NCBI GenBank assembly: GCA_964540105.1
Contig: CAZILL010000001.1
Location: 434,001 to 498,000, forward strand
Origin: DATKJY01 sp964540105
GTDB taxonomy: Bacteria; Zixibacteria; MSB-5A5; GN15; FEB-12
Reading direction: 5' to 3'
Length of the DNA: 64,000 nucleotides
The notes under the pieces were generated by a model, which saw only the letters and a list, made by a program, of their open reading frames with translations, was not told the origin of the DNA and made no database searches. Shown here piece by piece: positions 44,047-51,945 of this stretch. Positions within the stretch are counted from its first letter, which is position 1. The number at the start of each line of letters is the position of its first letter. Position numbers and translations under genes: made by a program.

Positions 44047-46056
44047 CTACACCACTGCGGCGTGTCGACGGGCGGGAGCCTGCCACTGCGCCCGCGCCTG
44101 CCGCTGGGCTGAGTCGCCCTCACCTCGTTTCACCCGGCTGATCGCGTCATACTGACAGATTTGATAGCAGGCGCCGCACTGAATGCACTTCTCCTGGACG
44201 ACGAGATGCAGTTCTTTCGGTTTTCCGATGATTGCGTCGGTTGGACAGGGTTTGACACAGGCATGGCACCCGTTGCAGAGGTTGTTGATGGCGTGTGACA
44301 CCAGATCTTTGCAGACCCCCGCCGGACACTCCTTCGCGATCACGTGCGCCAGATATTCCTGCCGGAAATATTTTAGGGTGGATAGCACCGGGTTTGGAGC
44401 CGACCCACCGAGCTGACACAAGCTGGTATCGATGATAACCTGCGAGAGCTCTTCGAGCTTTTCCAGGTCGGCAGGTGTGCCCTCGCCCTCGCAGATGCGT
44501 TTGAGAATGTTGTGCATCTGCACCAACCCCTCGCGACAGGGGACGCACTTGCCGCAACTCTCCTCGGTCAGGAAATTGAGGAAGTACCGGGCAACATCGA
44601 CCATACACGAATCCTGATCCATGACAATCATGCCTCCCGACCCCATCATCGACCCGGCCTTGGTCAGTTCGTCGAAATCGATCGGAAGATCCAGCAGGCT
44701 TTCGACCTGTTGATCGTCACGAATGTCGCCGTGTGCCACTAAACTGTCGTGGATACCGGGTTCACGCGTCTCCACGATTAATGTGCCGCCCGAAGGTCCT
44801 CCGGTCTGGACGGCCTTGAACCGACGGCCCCCTGGCACCCCTCCACCGATCTCATAGAGAACCTCTCTCAGCGTAATTCCCATTGGGACCTCAACAAGCC
44901 CCGTGTTGTTTACCTTGCCGGTCAGGGCGAAAACTTTGGTTCCTTTCGATCCGGGTGTGCCGATCGAGGCAAACCAATCGGCCCCCTTCTCTATAATGAG
45001 CGGGACATTTGCCCAGGTTTCGACGTTGTTGAGACAACTCGGTTTGTCCCACAGGCCGGCATCGACTGTATGAATGTACTTTGCCCGCGGTTCGCCGATC
45101 TTTCCTTCCAGCGAGGCCATGAGCGCCGTGGACTCTCCGCACACAAAGGCGCCGCCGCCGCGCGAAATTTCAATGTCGAGGTCGTGCCCCGTCCCCAGAA
45201 TGTTCTTACCCAGCAGCCCGTAATCGCGTGCCTGATCCAGCGCGATCGACAGATTGGTCACTGCCAGCGGATATTCATTGCGAACATAGATGAATGCCTC
45301 CGAGCTGCCGATAGCGAAGGAGCCGATGATCATCCCTTCGATAACTGAATGCGGGTTTCCTTCCAGAAGCGATCGGTTCATGAAGGCGCCGGGGTCGCCT
45401 TCATCGGCATTGCAAATCACATACCGGGGCGAATCCTTCGCTTTGCGGCAGGATTCCCACTTGCGACCGGTCGGATACCCGCCGCCGCCCCGCCCGCGAA
45501 GGCCGGATTTTCTGATCTCGCCGACAATTTGCTCGGGAGTCATCGACGTCAGCGCTTTGACTACTGAAGAGTAACCGCCCAGCGCGATGTAGTCTTCGAT
45601 CAGAGTCGGATCCATGTATCCGTTCTTGCCGAAGATCAGGCGGAGCTGTTTTTGATAGAAGGGAATGTCCTTGGCCAATTGGATCGGCTTCTTGGTTTGT
45701 GGATCGTGGTAGAGGAGCCGGTTGACGAGTTGCCCGCCTTTGATCGTCTGATCGACGATTAGTTTGACATCGGCAGGTCTTAATCGCTGGTAGAAAATTC
45801 CTCTGGGTTGAATAAGCGCCAAGGGCCCACGCTCGCAGAAGCCGTGACAGCCGGTTTGCTTTACTTCGACTTCATTCTCCAAGTGTTCCAACTTCAGGAC
45901 ATTACGAAAGGCATCGGCTACCGGTTTACACCCACAGGCGAGGCATCCGGTTCCGGCGCAGACGGCGATAGTCACTTTGTTGGGATTGTGGTCGCCACGC
46001 AATTTGTCGCGCAGATTGCTGAGGTCCTGAACAGCGTTGAGTCGACTGCGAATCAC
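44047..46056 (-). CDS. NuoF/HndC-like NADH-binding flavoprotein subunit
   Basis: 669 residues. An N-terminal thioredoxin-like [2Fe-2S] domain (CAGTGCLACGCKPVADAF, CHGFCERGPLAL) is followed by the NADH/FMN fold (GLRGRGGGGYPTGRKW, ICNADEGDPGAF, ISRGGGAFVCGESTALM), an SLBB region, a [4Fe-4S] site (ESCGKCVPCREG) and two further cubanes (CNGCHACVKPC, CIQCGACYQIC). This is the layout of NuoF/HndC/HoxF subunits of NAD(P)-reducing hydrogenases. It exchanges hydride with NAD(H). It overlaps nuoE by four bases. The 44047 end is ten bases before the fusion gene. Confidence 0.95.
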   Translation of the reverse strand: MIRSRLNAVQDLSNLRDKLRGDHNPNKVTIAVCAGTGCLACGCKPVADAFRNVLKLEHLENEVEVKQTGCHGFCERGPLALIQPRGIFYQRLRPADVKLIVDQTIKGGQLVNRLLYHDPQTKKPIQLAKDIPFYQKQLRLIFGKNGYMDPTLIEDYIALGGYSSVVKALTSMTPEQIVGEIRKSGLRGRGGGGYPTGRKWESCRKAKDSPRYVICNADEGDPGAFMNRSLLEGNPHSVIEGMIIGSFAIGSSEAFIYVRNEYPLAVTNLSIALDQARDYGLLGKNILGTGHDLDIEISRGGGAFVCGESTALMASLEGKIGEPRAKYIHTVDAGLWDKPSCLNNVETWANVPLIIEKGADWFASIGTPGSKGTKVFALTGKVNNTGLVEVPMGITLREVLYEIGGGVPGGRRFKAVQTGGPSGGTLIVETREPGIHDSLVAHGDIRDDQQVESLLDLPIDFDELTKAGSMMGSGGMIVMDQDSCMVDVARYFLNFLTEESCGKCVPCREGLVQMHNILKRICEGEGTPADLEKLEELSQVIIDTSLCQLGGSAPNPVLSTLKYFRQEYLAHVIAKECPAGVCKDLVSHAINNLCNGCHACVKPCPTDAIIGKPKELHLVVQEKCIQCGACYQICQYDAISRVKRGEGDSAQRQARAQWQAPARRHAAVV

Positions 46057-46577
46057 GATGCCTCCTCTTTGACCGATTCAGTCGGTTTCTTTCCTCGCAA
46101 TTCAGCAAGCACGCGATCCGCCTTGGCGACAGTCATGTTGCCGTAGTAAGTGTCGTTGGCGGTCACAAGAGGTCCGAGCGCACAAGCACCCAGGCAGTTG
46201 ACGCTCTCAAGAGACATCTCACCGTCGGGGGTAGTCTCGCCGGACTTGATGCCGAGTTCCCGTTCGAGTTTGTCCACGATCACCGGCGCCTGTCGGACGT
46301 GGCAGGCGGTCCCGGTACAGACGCAGATGTGATTCTTTCCCTTGGGCTTCAAACTGAATGTCCTGTAGAATGTCGCGACGCCGTAGATCTGTGCCAACGG
46401 CAGGTTCATGGCACGGGAGACCGATTCAAGCGCATCCTTTGGCAGATAGCGAAAGTGTACTTGGACGTCCTGCAGAATCATGATAAGGGCCGAGGGCTTT
46501 GCGCCGTATCTGTCGGCGATTCTTCGGATCGTCTGATCGATGTCATACGTTTCAGTAAGTGCGGTCGCCGTAGTCAC
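46053..46577 (-). CDS. NuoE/HndA-like [2Fe-2S] subunit
   Basis: The start is GTG 46577, after GGGAGGTGA and overlapping the upstream stop (GTGA). A longer frame to 46793 is only the shadow of the HdrA gene. The 174-residue protein has the thioredoxin-like [2Fe-2S] ligands CVCTGTACHVR and CLGACALGP. With NuoF it forms the NADH-oxidising or NAD-reducing module. The helical N-terminus (IRRIADRYGAKPSALI) is typical. Confidence 0.94.
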   Translation of the reverse strand: MTTATALTETYDIDQTIRRIADRYGAKPSALIMILQDVQVHFRYLPKDALESVSRAMNLPLAQIYGVATFYRTFSLKPKGKNHICVCTGTACHVRQAPVIVDKLERELGIKSGETTPDGEMSLESVNCLGACALGPLVTANDTYYGNMTVAKADRVLAELRGKKPTESVKEEAS

Positions 46578-47542
46578 CTTGCAGTCACCTCCCTTTCCGG
46601 TTTCTGGATGCTCTCCGGCTTCGGTTGCGCCGCGGTCAGGGGTGTCAGGTCGTGTTCGGGACCAAGAGTATCGCGATCTTGCACATCCAGCATGCTGCCT
46701 TGGCGAAATACGCGGTCGCCGAGGAGCATCTTGCGATTGGTGGGCAATGGGCGGCTTAAGCAAGCTTCGGTGCACGAACCGCAGCTGTTGCACTTCTCGA
46801 CGTCAACATATCTGGCTTTGCGGCGGACTCTGACTTTGAAATCACCGATCGAACCTTTCACTTCCTCGACCTCCGCCCAGGTAATCAATTCAATGTTCGG
46901 GTGCTTGCCGACCGCCACCATTTTTGGCGTCAGGATGCAAGCAGCACAGTCGAGGGTCGGAAAGGTCTTATCAAACTGGGCCATGTGACCGCCGATCGAC
47001 GGTTCGCGTTCGACGACGTAGACCTTGAAACCGGCGTCGGCCATCTGAAGCGCCGCTTCTATGCCGGCGATGCCGCCACCGACGACCATCGCCTTCTTGA
47101 GAATGCTTACTCGTCGCATATCCAGTGGCTCATGGAAGGCCACGCGAGCCACGGCCGCGCGTAACAGAGCGGTTGCTTTTTCAGTGGCCGCTCTCTGATC
47201 GACTGTCACCCAGCTTACTTGTTCACGAATGTTTGCCATTTCAAAGAAGTACCGGTTCAAGCCGCCGGTCTCGACGGCCGTGCGAAATGTCGGCTCGTGC
47301 ATCAGCGGGGAGCAGGCGGCGACTACAATTCGGTTCAGTTTGTTGTCCGCGATATCCTTGCGGATCATCTCCTGGCCCGGATCGGAGCACATGAAGCGGT
47401 AGTGACGCGACACCACCACATGCGGCAGCGTTGAAGCGGCCTGTGCCACCTTGGCGACATCAACCGTCTTGGCGATATTCGTGCCACAGTGACATACATA
47501 GACACCGATTCGTATCTCGTCAGGCTTTCGCTCTGAGGTCAT
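46574..47542 (-). CDS. N-terminal half of HdrA (FAD-binding), split gene
   Basis: 322 residues ending in GTGA overlap, so it is a real gene and not a truncation by frameshift alone. It has the HdrA start (IGVYVCHCGTNI), the FAD dinucleotide motif VVGGGIAGIEAALQMADAG, the signature GGHMAQFDKTFPTLDCAACI and one cubane (CNSCGSCTEAC), then stops where HdrA would continue with AVPNVY. The matching continuation is fused to a NuoG-like domain at 42279-44036. A normal HdrA has about 650 residues. HdrA carries the bifurcating flavin. Confidence 0.9.
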   Translation of the reverse strand: MTSERKPDEIRIGVYVCHCGTNIAKTVDVAKVAQAASTLPHVVVSRHYRFMCSDPGQEMIRKDIADNKLNRIVVAACSPLMHEPTFRTAVETGGLNRYFFEMANIREQVSWVTVDQRAATEKATALLRAAVARVAFHEPLDMRRVSILKKAMVVGGGIAGIEAALQMADAGFKVYVVEREPSIGGHMAQFDKTFPTLDCAACILTPKMVAVGKHPNIELITWAEVEEVKGSIGDFKVRVRRKARYVDVEKCNSCGSCTEACLSRPLPTNRKMLLGDRVFRQGSMLDVQDRDTLGPEHDLTPLTAAQPKPESIQKPEREVTAR

Positions 47543-48423
47543 ACTGTCAACTCCCGACGCGGCTCGGTGAGGACAGTCGGGGGAACAATCATCTTATCGA
47601 GCCCCATTGCCTCCGATGGGACACCAAGCGCAACACCTACAAGCTGAGTGAAGTAGATCACCGGGATATGAAAATCGGTATTGAATTTGGCATTGATCTT
47701 CTTCTGATACGCCTCCAGATTCAGTTCGCAAAGCGGACAAGCGGTTGCGATGAGGTCGGCGTTGTTGTCGGCGGCGGCCTGCAACAACTTCATGCAGAGC
47801 TTGAGGGCGATGTCTTCGTCGGTCGTCATCAGCATACCGCCGCAGCAGCGCACTTTACACGGATAGTAAACCGGTTGGGCGCCGAGAGTGGAAATCAACC
47901 GATCCATTGTCTGAGGATCATCGACATCATCGAAGTATCCGTGCGGACGGACAATCTGGCATCCGTAGTACGGGGCCACGCGCAAACCGTTCAAGGGACG
48001 ACTCACTCTGTTTTTCACTGCATCCAGGCCGATGTCGTGTACCAGAATATCCAGCGGGTGCCGCACCCGCACGGTAGTGTCATAAGAAAGCCCGGCTGAG
48101 GCGAGGGCCCGATTGACTTTGTCCCGCTCTCCGGGATCCCATTCGATATGCCGGTTGGTTTTGCTCAATATTGTGTAACAACTGCTACACGGGGCGCAAA
48201 TGTCCATTCCCATGTTCTGTGCCAGCGCCAGATTGCGGGCGGAAATAGAGTACCCCACAATCTTCTTTACCGACATGTACATAGTGGCGCCACAGCAATT
48301 CCAGTCCTCGATTTCGTGGAGCTTGACGCCGAGTGCACCGAACACCTCGCGAACCGACGCGTCATAAGAACTCGCCGTGTGCTCCAAACTGCAGCCAGGA
48401 TAGTACGCATACTCCTTCATCAA
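47539..48423 (-). CDS. hdrB: heterodisulfide reductase subunit B-like (CCG domains)
   Basis: 294 residues with two CCG-type cysteine domains: YYPGCSLEHTASSYD with NCCGATMY, then YYGCQIVRPHG with RCCGGMLM and CPLCELNLEAYQ. These bind the non-cubane [4Fe-4S] clusters that reduce the heterodisulfide in HdrB. In bacteria the disulfide partner is unknown. It overlaps hdrC and the HdrA half by four bases each (ATGA), so the three are translationally coupled. Confidence 0.94.
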   Translation of the reverse strand: MMKEYAYYPGCSLEHTASSYDASVREVFGALGVKLHEIEDWNCCGATMYMSVKKIVGYSISARNLALAQNMGMDICAPCSSCYTILSKTNRHIEWDPGERDKVNRALASAGLSYDTTVRVRHPLDILVHDIGLDAVKNRVSRPLNGLRVAPYYGCQIVRPHGYFDDVDDPQTMDRLISTLGAQPVYYPCKVRCCGGMLMTTDEDIALKLCMKLLQAAADNNADLIATACPLCELNLEAYQKKINAKFNTDFHIPVIYFTQLVGVALGVPSEAMGLDKMIVPPTVLTEPRRELTV

Positions 48424-49007
48424 TGCTCTCCGAATTTATTGGCAGTGTCGATAATCGCGCGTACCTGCCGAACATGTTTAATGCGGCGAGGGACAATCGC
48501 TAATCGGCCTCGACGAATTAGCGACAGCCCGTATCCGAAACTTCCGAAAAGACGACGTAGGCTTGACCGTGCCATGTACTTGAGCCCAAGCCCCAGCTCA
48601 TAGTTTCGGCCGTAGCGATAGACATTGTTGACAAAAGTGCGTGACAGCAAGTGCACATGGAACCTTCCGGTGCGCTGTCTCTCTCCCATTGCGATCCGCT
48701 TGAGGGCATACATCGTATCGGTGACTCTGATGTTCGCCGGACAGCGCACCGCGCATGAATAGCAGGATGCGCATAACCAGATAGCCCGGCTTCGCAGGAT
48801 ATCTTCGATCATTCCGGCCCGATATAACGCCACCATCTGACGTGGCGTCACATCCATGGCGTACGAAACAGGACAGGTGCCCGTACACGTGCCGCACTGC
48901 AGACAATTGGTGATCTTCGTACCGTCAGGGAAACTGTCTACCTGAGCCCAGAATGCTTGGCGCAGTTCGGCCTCTCTTGGCGGCACGGCTTCGATTCTAC
49001 TTGACAT
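48420..49007 (-). CDS. hdrC: heterodisulfide reductase subunit C-like
   Basis: The start is put at ATG 49007 (an ATG at 49019 is equally possible). About 195 residues with two [4Fe-4S] motifs, CLQCGTCTGTCP and CASCYSCAVRCP, then MYALKRIAMG and a basic helical tail. HdrC transfers electrons from HdrA to HdrB. It is the first gene of the ten-gene operon that ends at 38829. Its promoter region with a CRP-type site is at 49128-49171. Confidence 0.93.
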   Translation of the reverse strand: MSSRIEAVPPREAELRQAFWAQVDSFPDGTKITNCLQCGTCTGTCPVSYAMDVTPRQMVALYRAGMIEDILRSRAIWLCASCYSCAVRCPANIRVTDTMYALKRIAMGERQRTGRFHVHLLSRTFVNNVYRYGRNYELGLGLKYMARSSLRRLFGSFGYGLSLIRRGRLAIVPRRIKHVRQVRAIIDTANKFGEH

Positions 49008-49127
49008 ACCTTTGTCCATTCGAAAGACAGAGTCGAAAGTCCTGCAGTCCAGAAGCGCCCTTGGGAAGTCGCTGAATCGATCCCGTTTCGGATTGCGTTG
49101 ACCACGCACTCTGGGTTACTATTCAAA

Positions 49128-49171
49128 TGAATCGGACCAAACCCGCATTCTGTCAAGTGAATACATTCACA
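49128..49171 (-). promoter_or_regulatory. CRP/FNR-type site and promoter of the hdr-nuo-mvh operon
   Basis: On the reverse strand TGTGAATGTATTCACT (49171-49156) matches the Crp consensus TGTGA-N6-TCACA at nine of ten positions. TTGACA directly overlaps its end (49156-49151). A weak -10 (GATTCA) follows 17 bases on. The site next to the -35 is the class II activator position. The upstream 49172-49395 region contains no assigned gene, only a 43-codon frame. Confidence 0.6.
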
Positions 49172-49395
49172 AAAACCCAAAAAAGAGTGTTTTGTATCCA
49201 TATATATCATACCGAGGGGGTCTGAGTTGTTGTCTTTTTGTGGGAGAATGAGTTATGGGTTATTGTCAACTTCTTGAAGTGGATAAACTAGGTCGCAGGA
49301 AAGGCGGTGACCCTCGGCGTGTCGTCCAAGATGTTACCAATCTTAGGGCTTTCCGACGTTTGCCCCAGGGATGCTCTTCAGGATAAGGAAACTCG

Positions 49396-49921
49396 TTATC
49401 GAGAGGTCAGGCGACGGAATGCGTCGCAGGCCCCAGGACCGATTTCAGAGTGCGAAAACTGAAAAGAGACGCCGCCAAGAGAAACTGCGACACCGGTGAG
49501 AGCGTGACTGCACCGCTCAACGTTGGCGACAGGCGCCAACTTCAGGCCGAATAAGCTAAGCAAGACCGTCGCGATCATCATCGCTAAGGTAGCGATGAAG
49601 AAGAGGGCGGTGACAACTATCAACCCGGCATTGCTGTGACGGGCAGCTAAGATATAACGATTGGGATGAGCGGTTCGCCTGTGCCAAATAAGAGGATTGG
49701 AGACAGTATCGAGGGAGTGTTGCTGGGCTTGTGCTGGGTCGTGTGCGTGTGAGCTTGACTCTCTTGTGAACGTGAGAATGAACGTGCATGCTGCCGTTGG
49801 CGTGGACATGGAAGTGAGCTTGAGGTCGGTTGGGGTTCTGACCTTCCCCTCGTTGATTTCCGTGGCCAAACTGAAAATTGATCCCATTTATGATCCCCTG
49901 TGAAGCCATCAGCGCTTCCAC
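49396..49921 (-). pseudogene. frameshifted remnant of a His-rich metal transporter
   Basis: Two overlapping frames share the signal. One has the histidine string AHFHVHANGSMHVHSHVH. The other, one frame away, has SSHAHDP followed by a final membrane helix pair (AGLIVVTALFFIATLAMMIA, LFGLKLAPV, LERCSHALTG-like). Joined by one frameshift near 49780 they resemble the His-rich loop and C-terminal half of NicO/UreH-type nickel or cobalt transporters. The N-terminal helices are missing. It is a decayed nickel gene beside the hydrogenase operon. Confidence 0.55.
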
Positions 49922-50063
49922 AAGCTGCTTGAGTTAGGTGGCATGTGACGCCGAAGCTAGACGCAGGCAATTACGTGCGCTAAGAGAACGGCACATCACA
50001 CATGTATGCTGATGAGAGACGTGCATTTCGGAGCAGTACTGGGATCATTGAAGGTGGAAGAAG

Positions 50064-50277
50064 CATCACAATTCGGTCACAATGACCCGGAAGTCCTTGT
50101 ACTGCATAGCGAGTCGGGGGTTCGACCCCACCTCCACGATTTTCTAATTCCTTGTAACTCAATGAACATCAATGATAAGTGGCTGTCTTACAGCCACTTA
50201 TCTGTATGTCAAATATTCGAACAACTGGCGGTATCTGGCAGTAACTTAGGACGGTCACGGTTACAATTTCGTCACCA
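50064..50277 (+). repeat. att-like repeat, copy E
   Basis: Arm ATCACAATTCGGTCACAATG (50064), spacer with AGCGAGTC, core GGGGGTTCGACCCCACCTCCA (50116-50136, with a short T-arm), a perfect 13-base-pair hairpin GATAAGTGGCTGT/ACAGCCACTTATC (50174-50202), GGTATCTGGCAGTAAC and the distal arm GGTCACGGTTACAATTTC (50254). It is the right end of the array seen here. Confidence 0.8.
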
Positions 50278-50606
50278 GTAGGACGCACGTTCTGGTGCTG
50301 CGAATAAAGTATTGAACTCGATTGCCTCCGCTACTATTGTGGGTCTTGCCACCCTCATCTATGCGTGTACTTTGAGTCGATCTTCTGCTGTTTTCTCCAG
50401 ATGAAAGTCGGTTTTTTGGTATATTTCCGTGGAGACTCACAAGATGGAAAAGCCCATCTCTACGTGCTCGACGTCAGATAAATGTGGACAGATGGGCAGC
50501 GAGCGTAACGGTCAGAGGTGCAGTGATTCCGAAGGAGACCACTCATGGTCGACAAAGACGCCACTGCCCACCGGAATCGGAAGATTGAGGAATGGAAGGA
50601 CGGGGC
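50278..50606. other. gap between repeat copy E and the methyltransferase gene
   Basis: About 330 bases with no gene. A short inverted pair AGATGG/CCATCT (about 50442-50459) is the only structure seen. It probably contains the promoter of the methyltransferase. Confidence 0.4.
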
Positions 50607-51392
50607 ATGTTCTTTAATAACGAAGCGAGTTTCGACCAAGGTCCCAGGCTCTACCGCGACCTGGCAGACTGGTACCCCCTGCTGACACCGGTGGGTGACT
50701 ATGCCGAAGCGGCTGCTTTCTACCGGAACCTGTTCGAGACCCATTGCCGACGATCGCCTCGGACTCTGCTCGATCTCGGCAGCGGCGGTGGTCACAACGC
50801 CGCCTACCTGAAGGCGACGCTGGCCTGCACGCTCGTTGACCTCGCGCCAGCCATGCTTTCGTTAAGCAGCCGCCTCAACCCGGATTGCGAACACGTCCAT
50901 GGCGACATGCGGTCAATCCGGCTCGGGCGAGTTTTCGACTGCGTCCTTTTGCACGACGCGGTCAGTTACATGGCGTCACGCGCCGATCTCGCCAGCGCCA
51001 TCGCCACGGCTTTCGAGCACACTGCCCCGGGCGGGATGGCAATGTTCCAGCCGGACTTCGTCTCGGAGACATTTGAGCCGGGAACCGAGACGGGTGGAAG
51101 CGATGCAGGTGGGCGTGCCCTGCGATATCTCGAGTGGTGGTGGGCACCGGACTCTATGAACGACAACTACGTGACCGACATGGCGTATCTTCTGCGAGAC
51201 GAGAGCGGTGCTGTCGAGGTCATCCACGACCGCCATGTGATGGGACTGTTCCCGAGAGACGCGTGGCTGGAGCTGATCTCGACCGCCGGCTTCGAGCCGT
51301 TCAGAGTTCCGTTCAAGCAAAGTGGAAACTGTGTCGCCGGGCATGACGTGTTCCTCGGTCTACGGCCGGGCCTTGGTGGAGGCATGACATGA
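50607..51392 (+). CDS. class I SAM-dependent methyltransferase
   Basis: The start is ATG 50607, with GAAGGA upstream. ATG 50592 is less likely. The 261-residue protein has motif I TLLDLGSGGGHNAAYL (about 54-69), LVDLAPAMLSLS, GDMRSIRLGRVFD and the strand DCVLLHDAVSYM. A C-terminal beta-strand region (YLEWWWAPDSMNDNYV) is typical of Methyltransf_25 proteins acting on small molecules. The gene stands alone. Substrate unknown. Confidence 0.82.
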   Translation: MFFNNEASFDQGPRLYRDLADWYPLLTPVGDYAEAAAFYRNLFETHCRRSPRTLLDLGSGGGHNAAYLKATLACTLVDLAPAMLSLSSRLNPDCEHVHGDMRSIRLGRVFDCVLLHDAVSYMASRADLASAIATAFEHTAPGGMAMFQPDFVSETFEPGTETGGSDAGGRALRYLEWWWAPDSMNDNYVTDMAYLLRDESGAVEVIHDRHVMGLFPRDAWLELISTAGFEPFRVPFKQSGNCVAGHDVFLGLRPGLGGGMT

Positions 51393-51945
51393 GCGAACCT
51401 ACGCCGTGAATATAGGAGGTCCTTTTCTGGATCTACGGCCCGCTACCCAGGACGGACTATCCAATACCTGAGGGATGAGGACAGGATCGTAGTCAACCAC
51501 ACCGGGTCATGTTTCGGTGAAGCAGTAGAGCGGTTTGACCTCAGGATTGAGGAATTGGTCAAAGGATCGGTGACCAGTGACTTAAGCGCTTATCCGAATC
51601 GGGGGTGACTGCACGAGCCCTTAACATCAAGGAGTTAGGCCCCTGAAACCGCTTACATCCCTTTTCAGCCTTCAATCCCTTCTGGACAGTTTAGCAACCT
51701 ACAGCACGTCACTGGTGGAACTCGTCATTCAAGAAGCGGACGTTTCCACTCTCGTAGGCGTGATTTCCAGCGACGCGAAGTCTGCTACACCTAGGTTCAT
51801 CCCAACAGTTACCGGCACGCACACCGATTCCTGCAAGAGTGGCAGCAGAAACGGGGCAACTACGAGCTGATGCATCCGGTTGACAAGACGGGTCTGCCTG
51901 TCAATCCCAACGAGTCGCCGCTGGTATCGCTGGAGGGTCTCATGA
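51393..51945. other. gene-poor stretch beside the insertion sequence
   Basis: Open frames without start signals occur, for example one ending VKGSVTSDLSAYPNRG at about 51608, and one running into the IS end reading VDKTGLPVNPNESPLVS and stopping at 52045. They look like remnants of genes broken by the insertion, but I do not recognise them. Confidence 0.4.

Noticed and set aside
49255..49386. 43-codon frame divergent from hdrC
   Set aside because: It has a GGGAG upstream, but no family pattern and no conserved context. Too weak to list as a gene.
20946..50136. tRNA genes at the GGTTCGATCCCC sequences
   Set aside because: Only the T-arm/acceptor 3' part is present, matching ssrA. No D- or anticodon arms, so these are att-like fragments.
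17772..50277. integron attC array
   Set aside because: No integron integrase or attC inverted-repeat structure. The core is the tmRNA 3' end, not an attC site.
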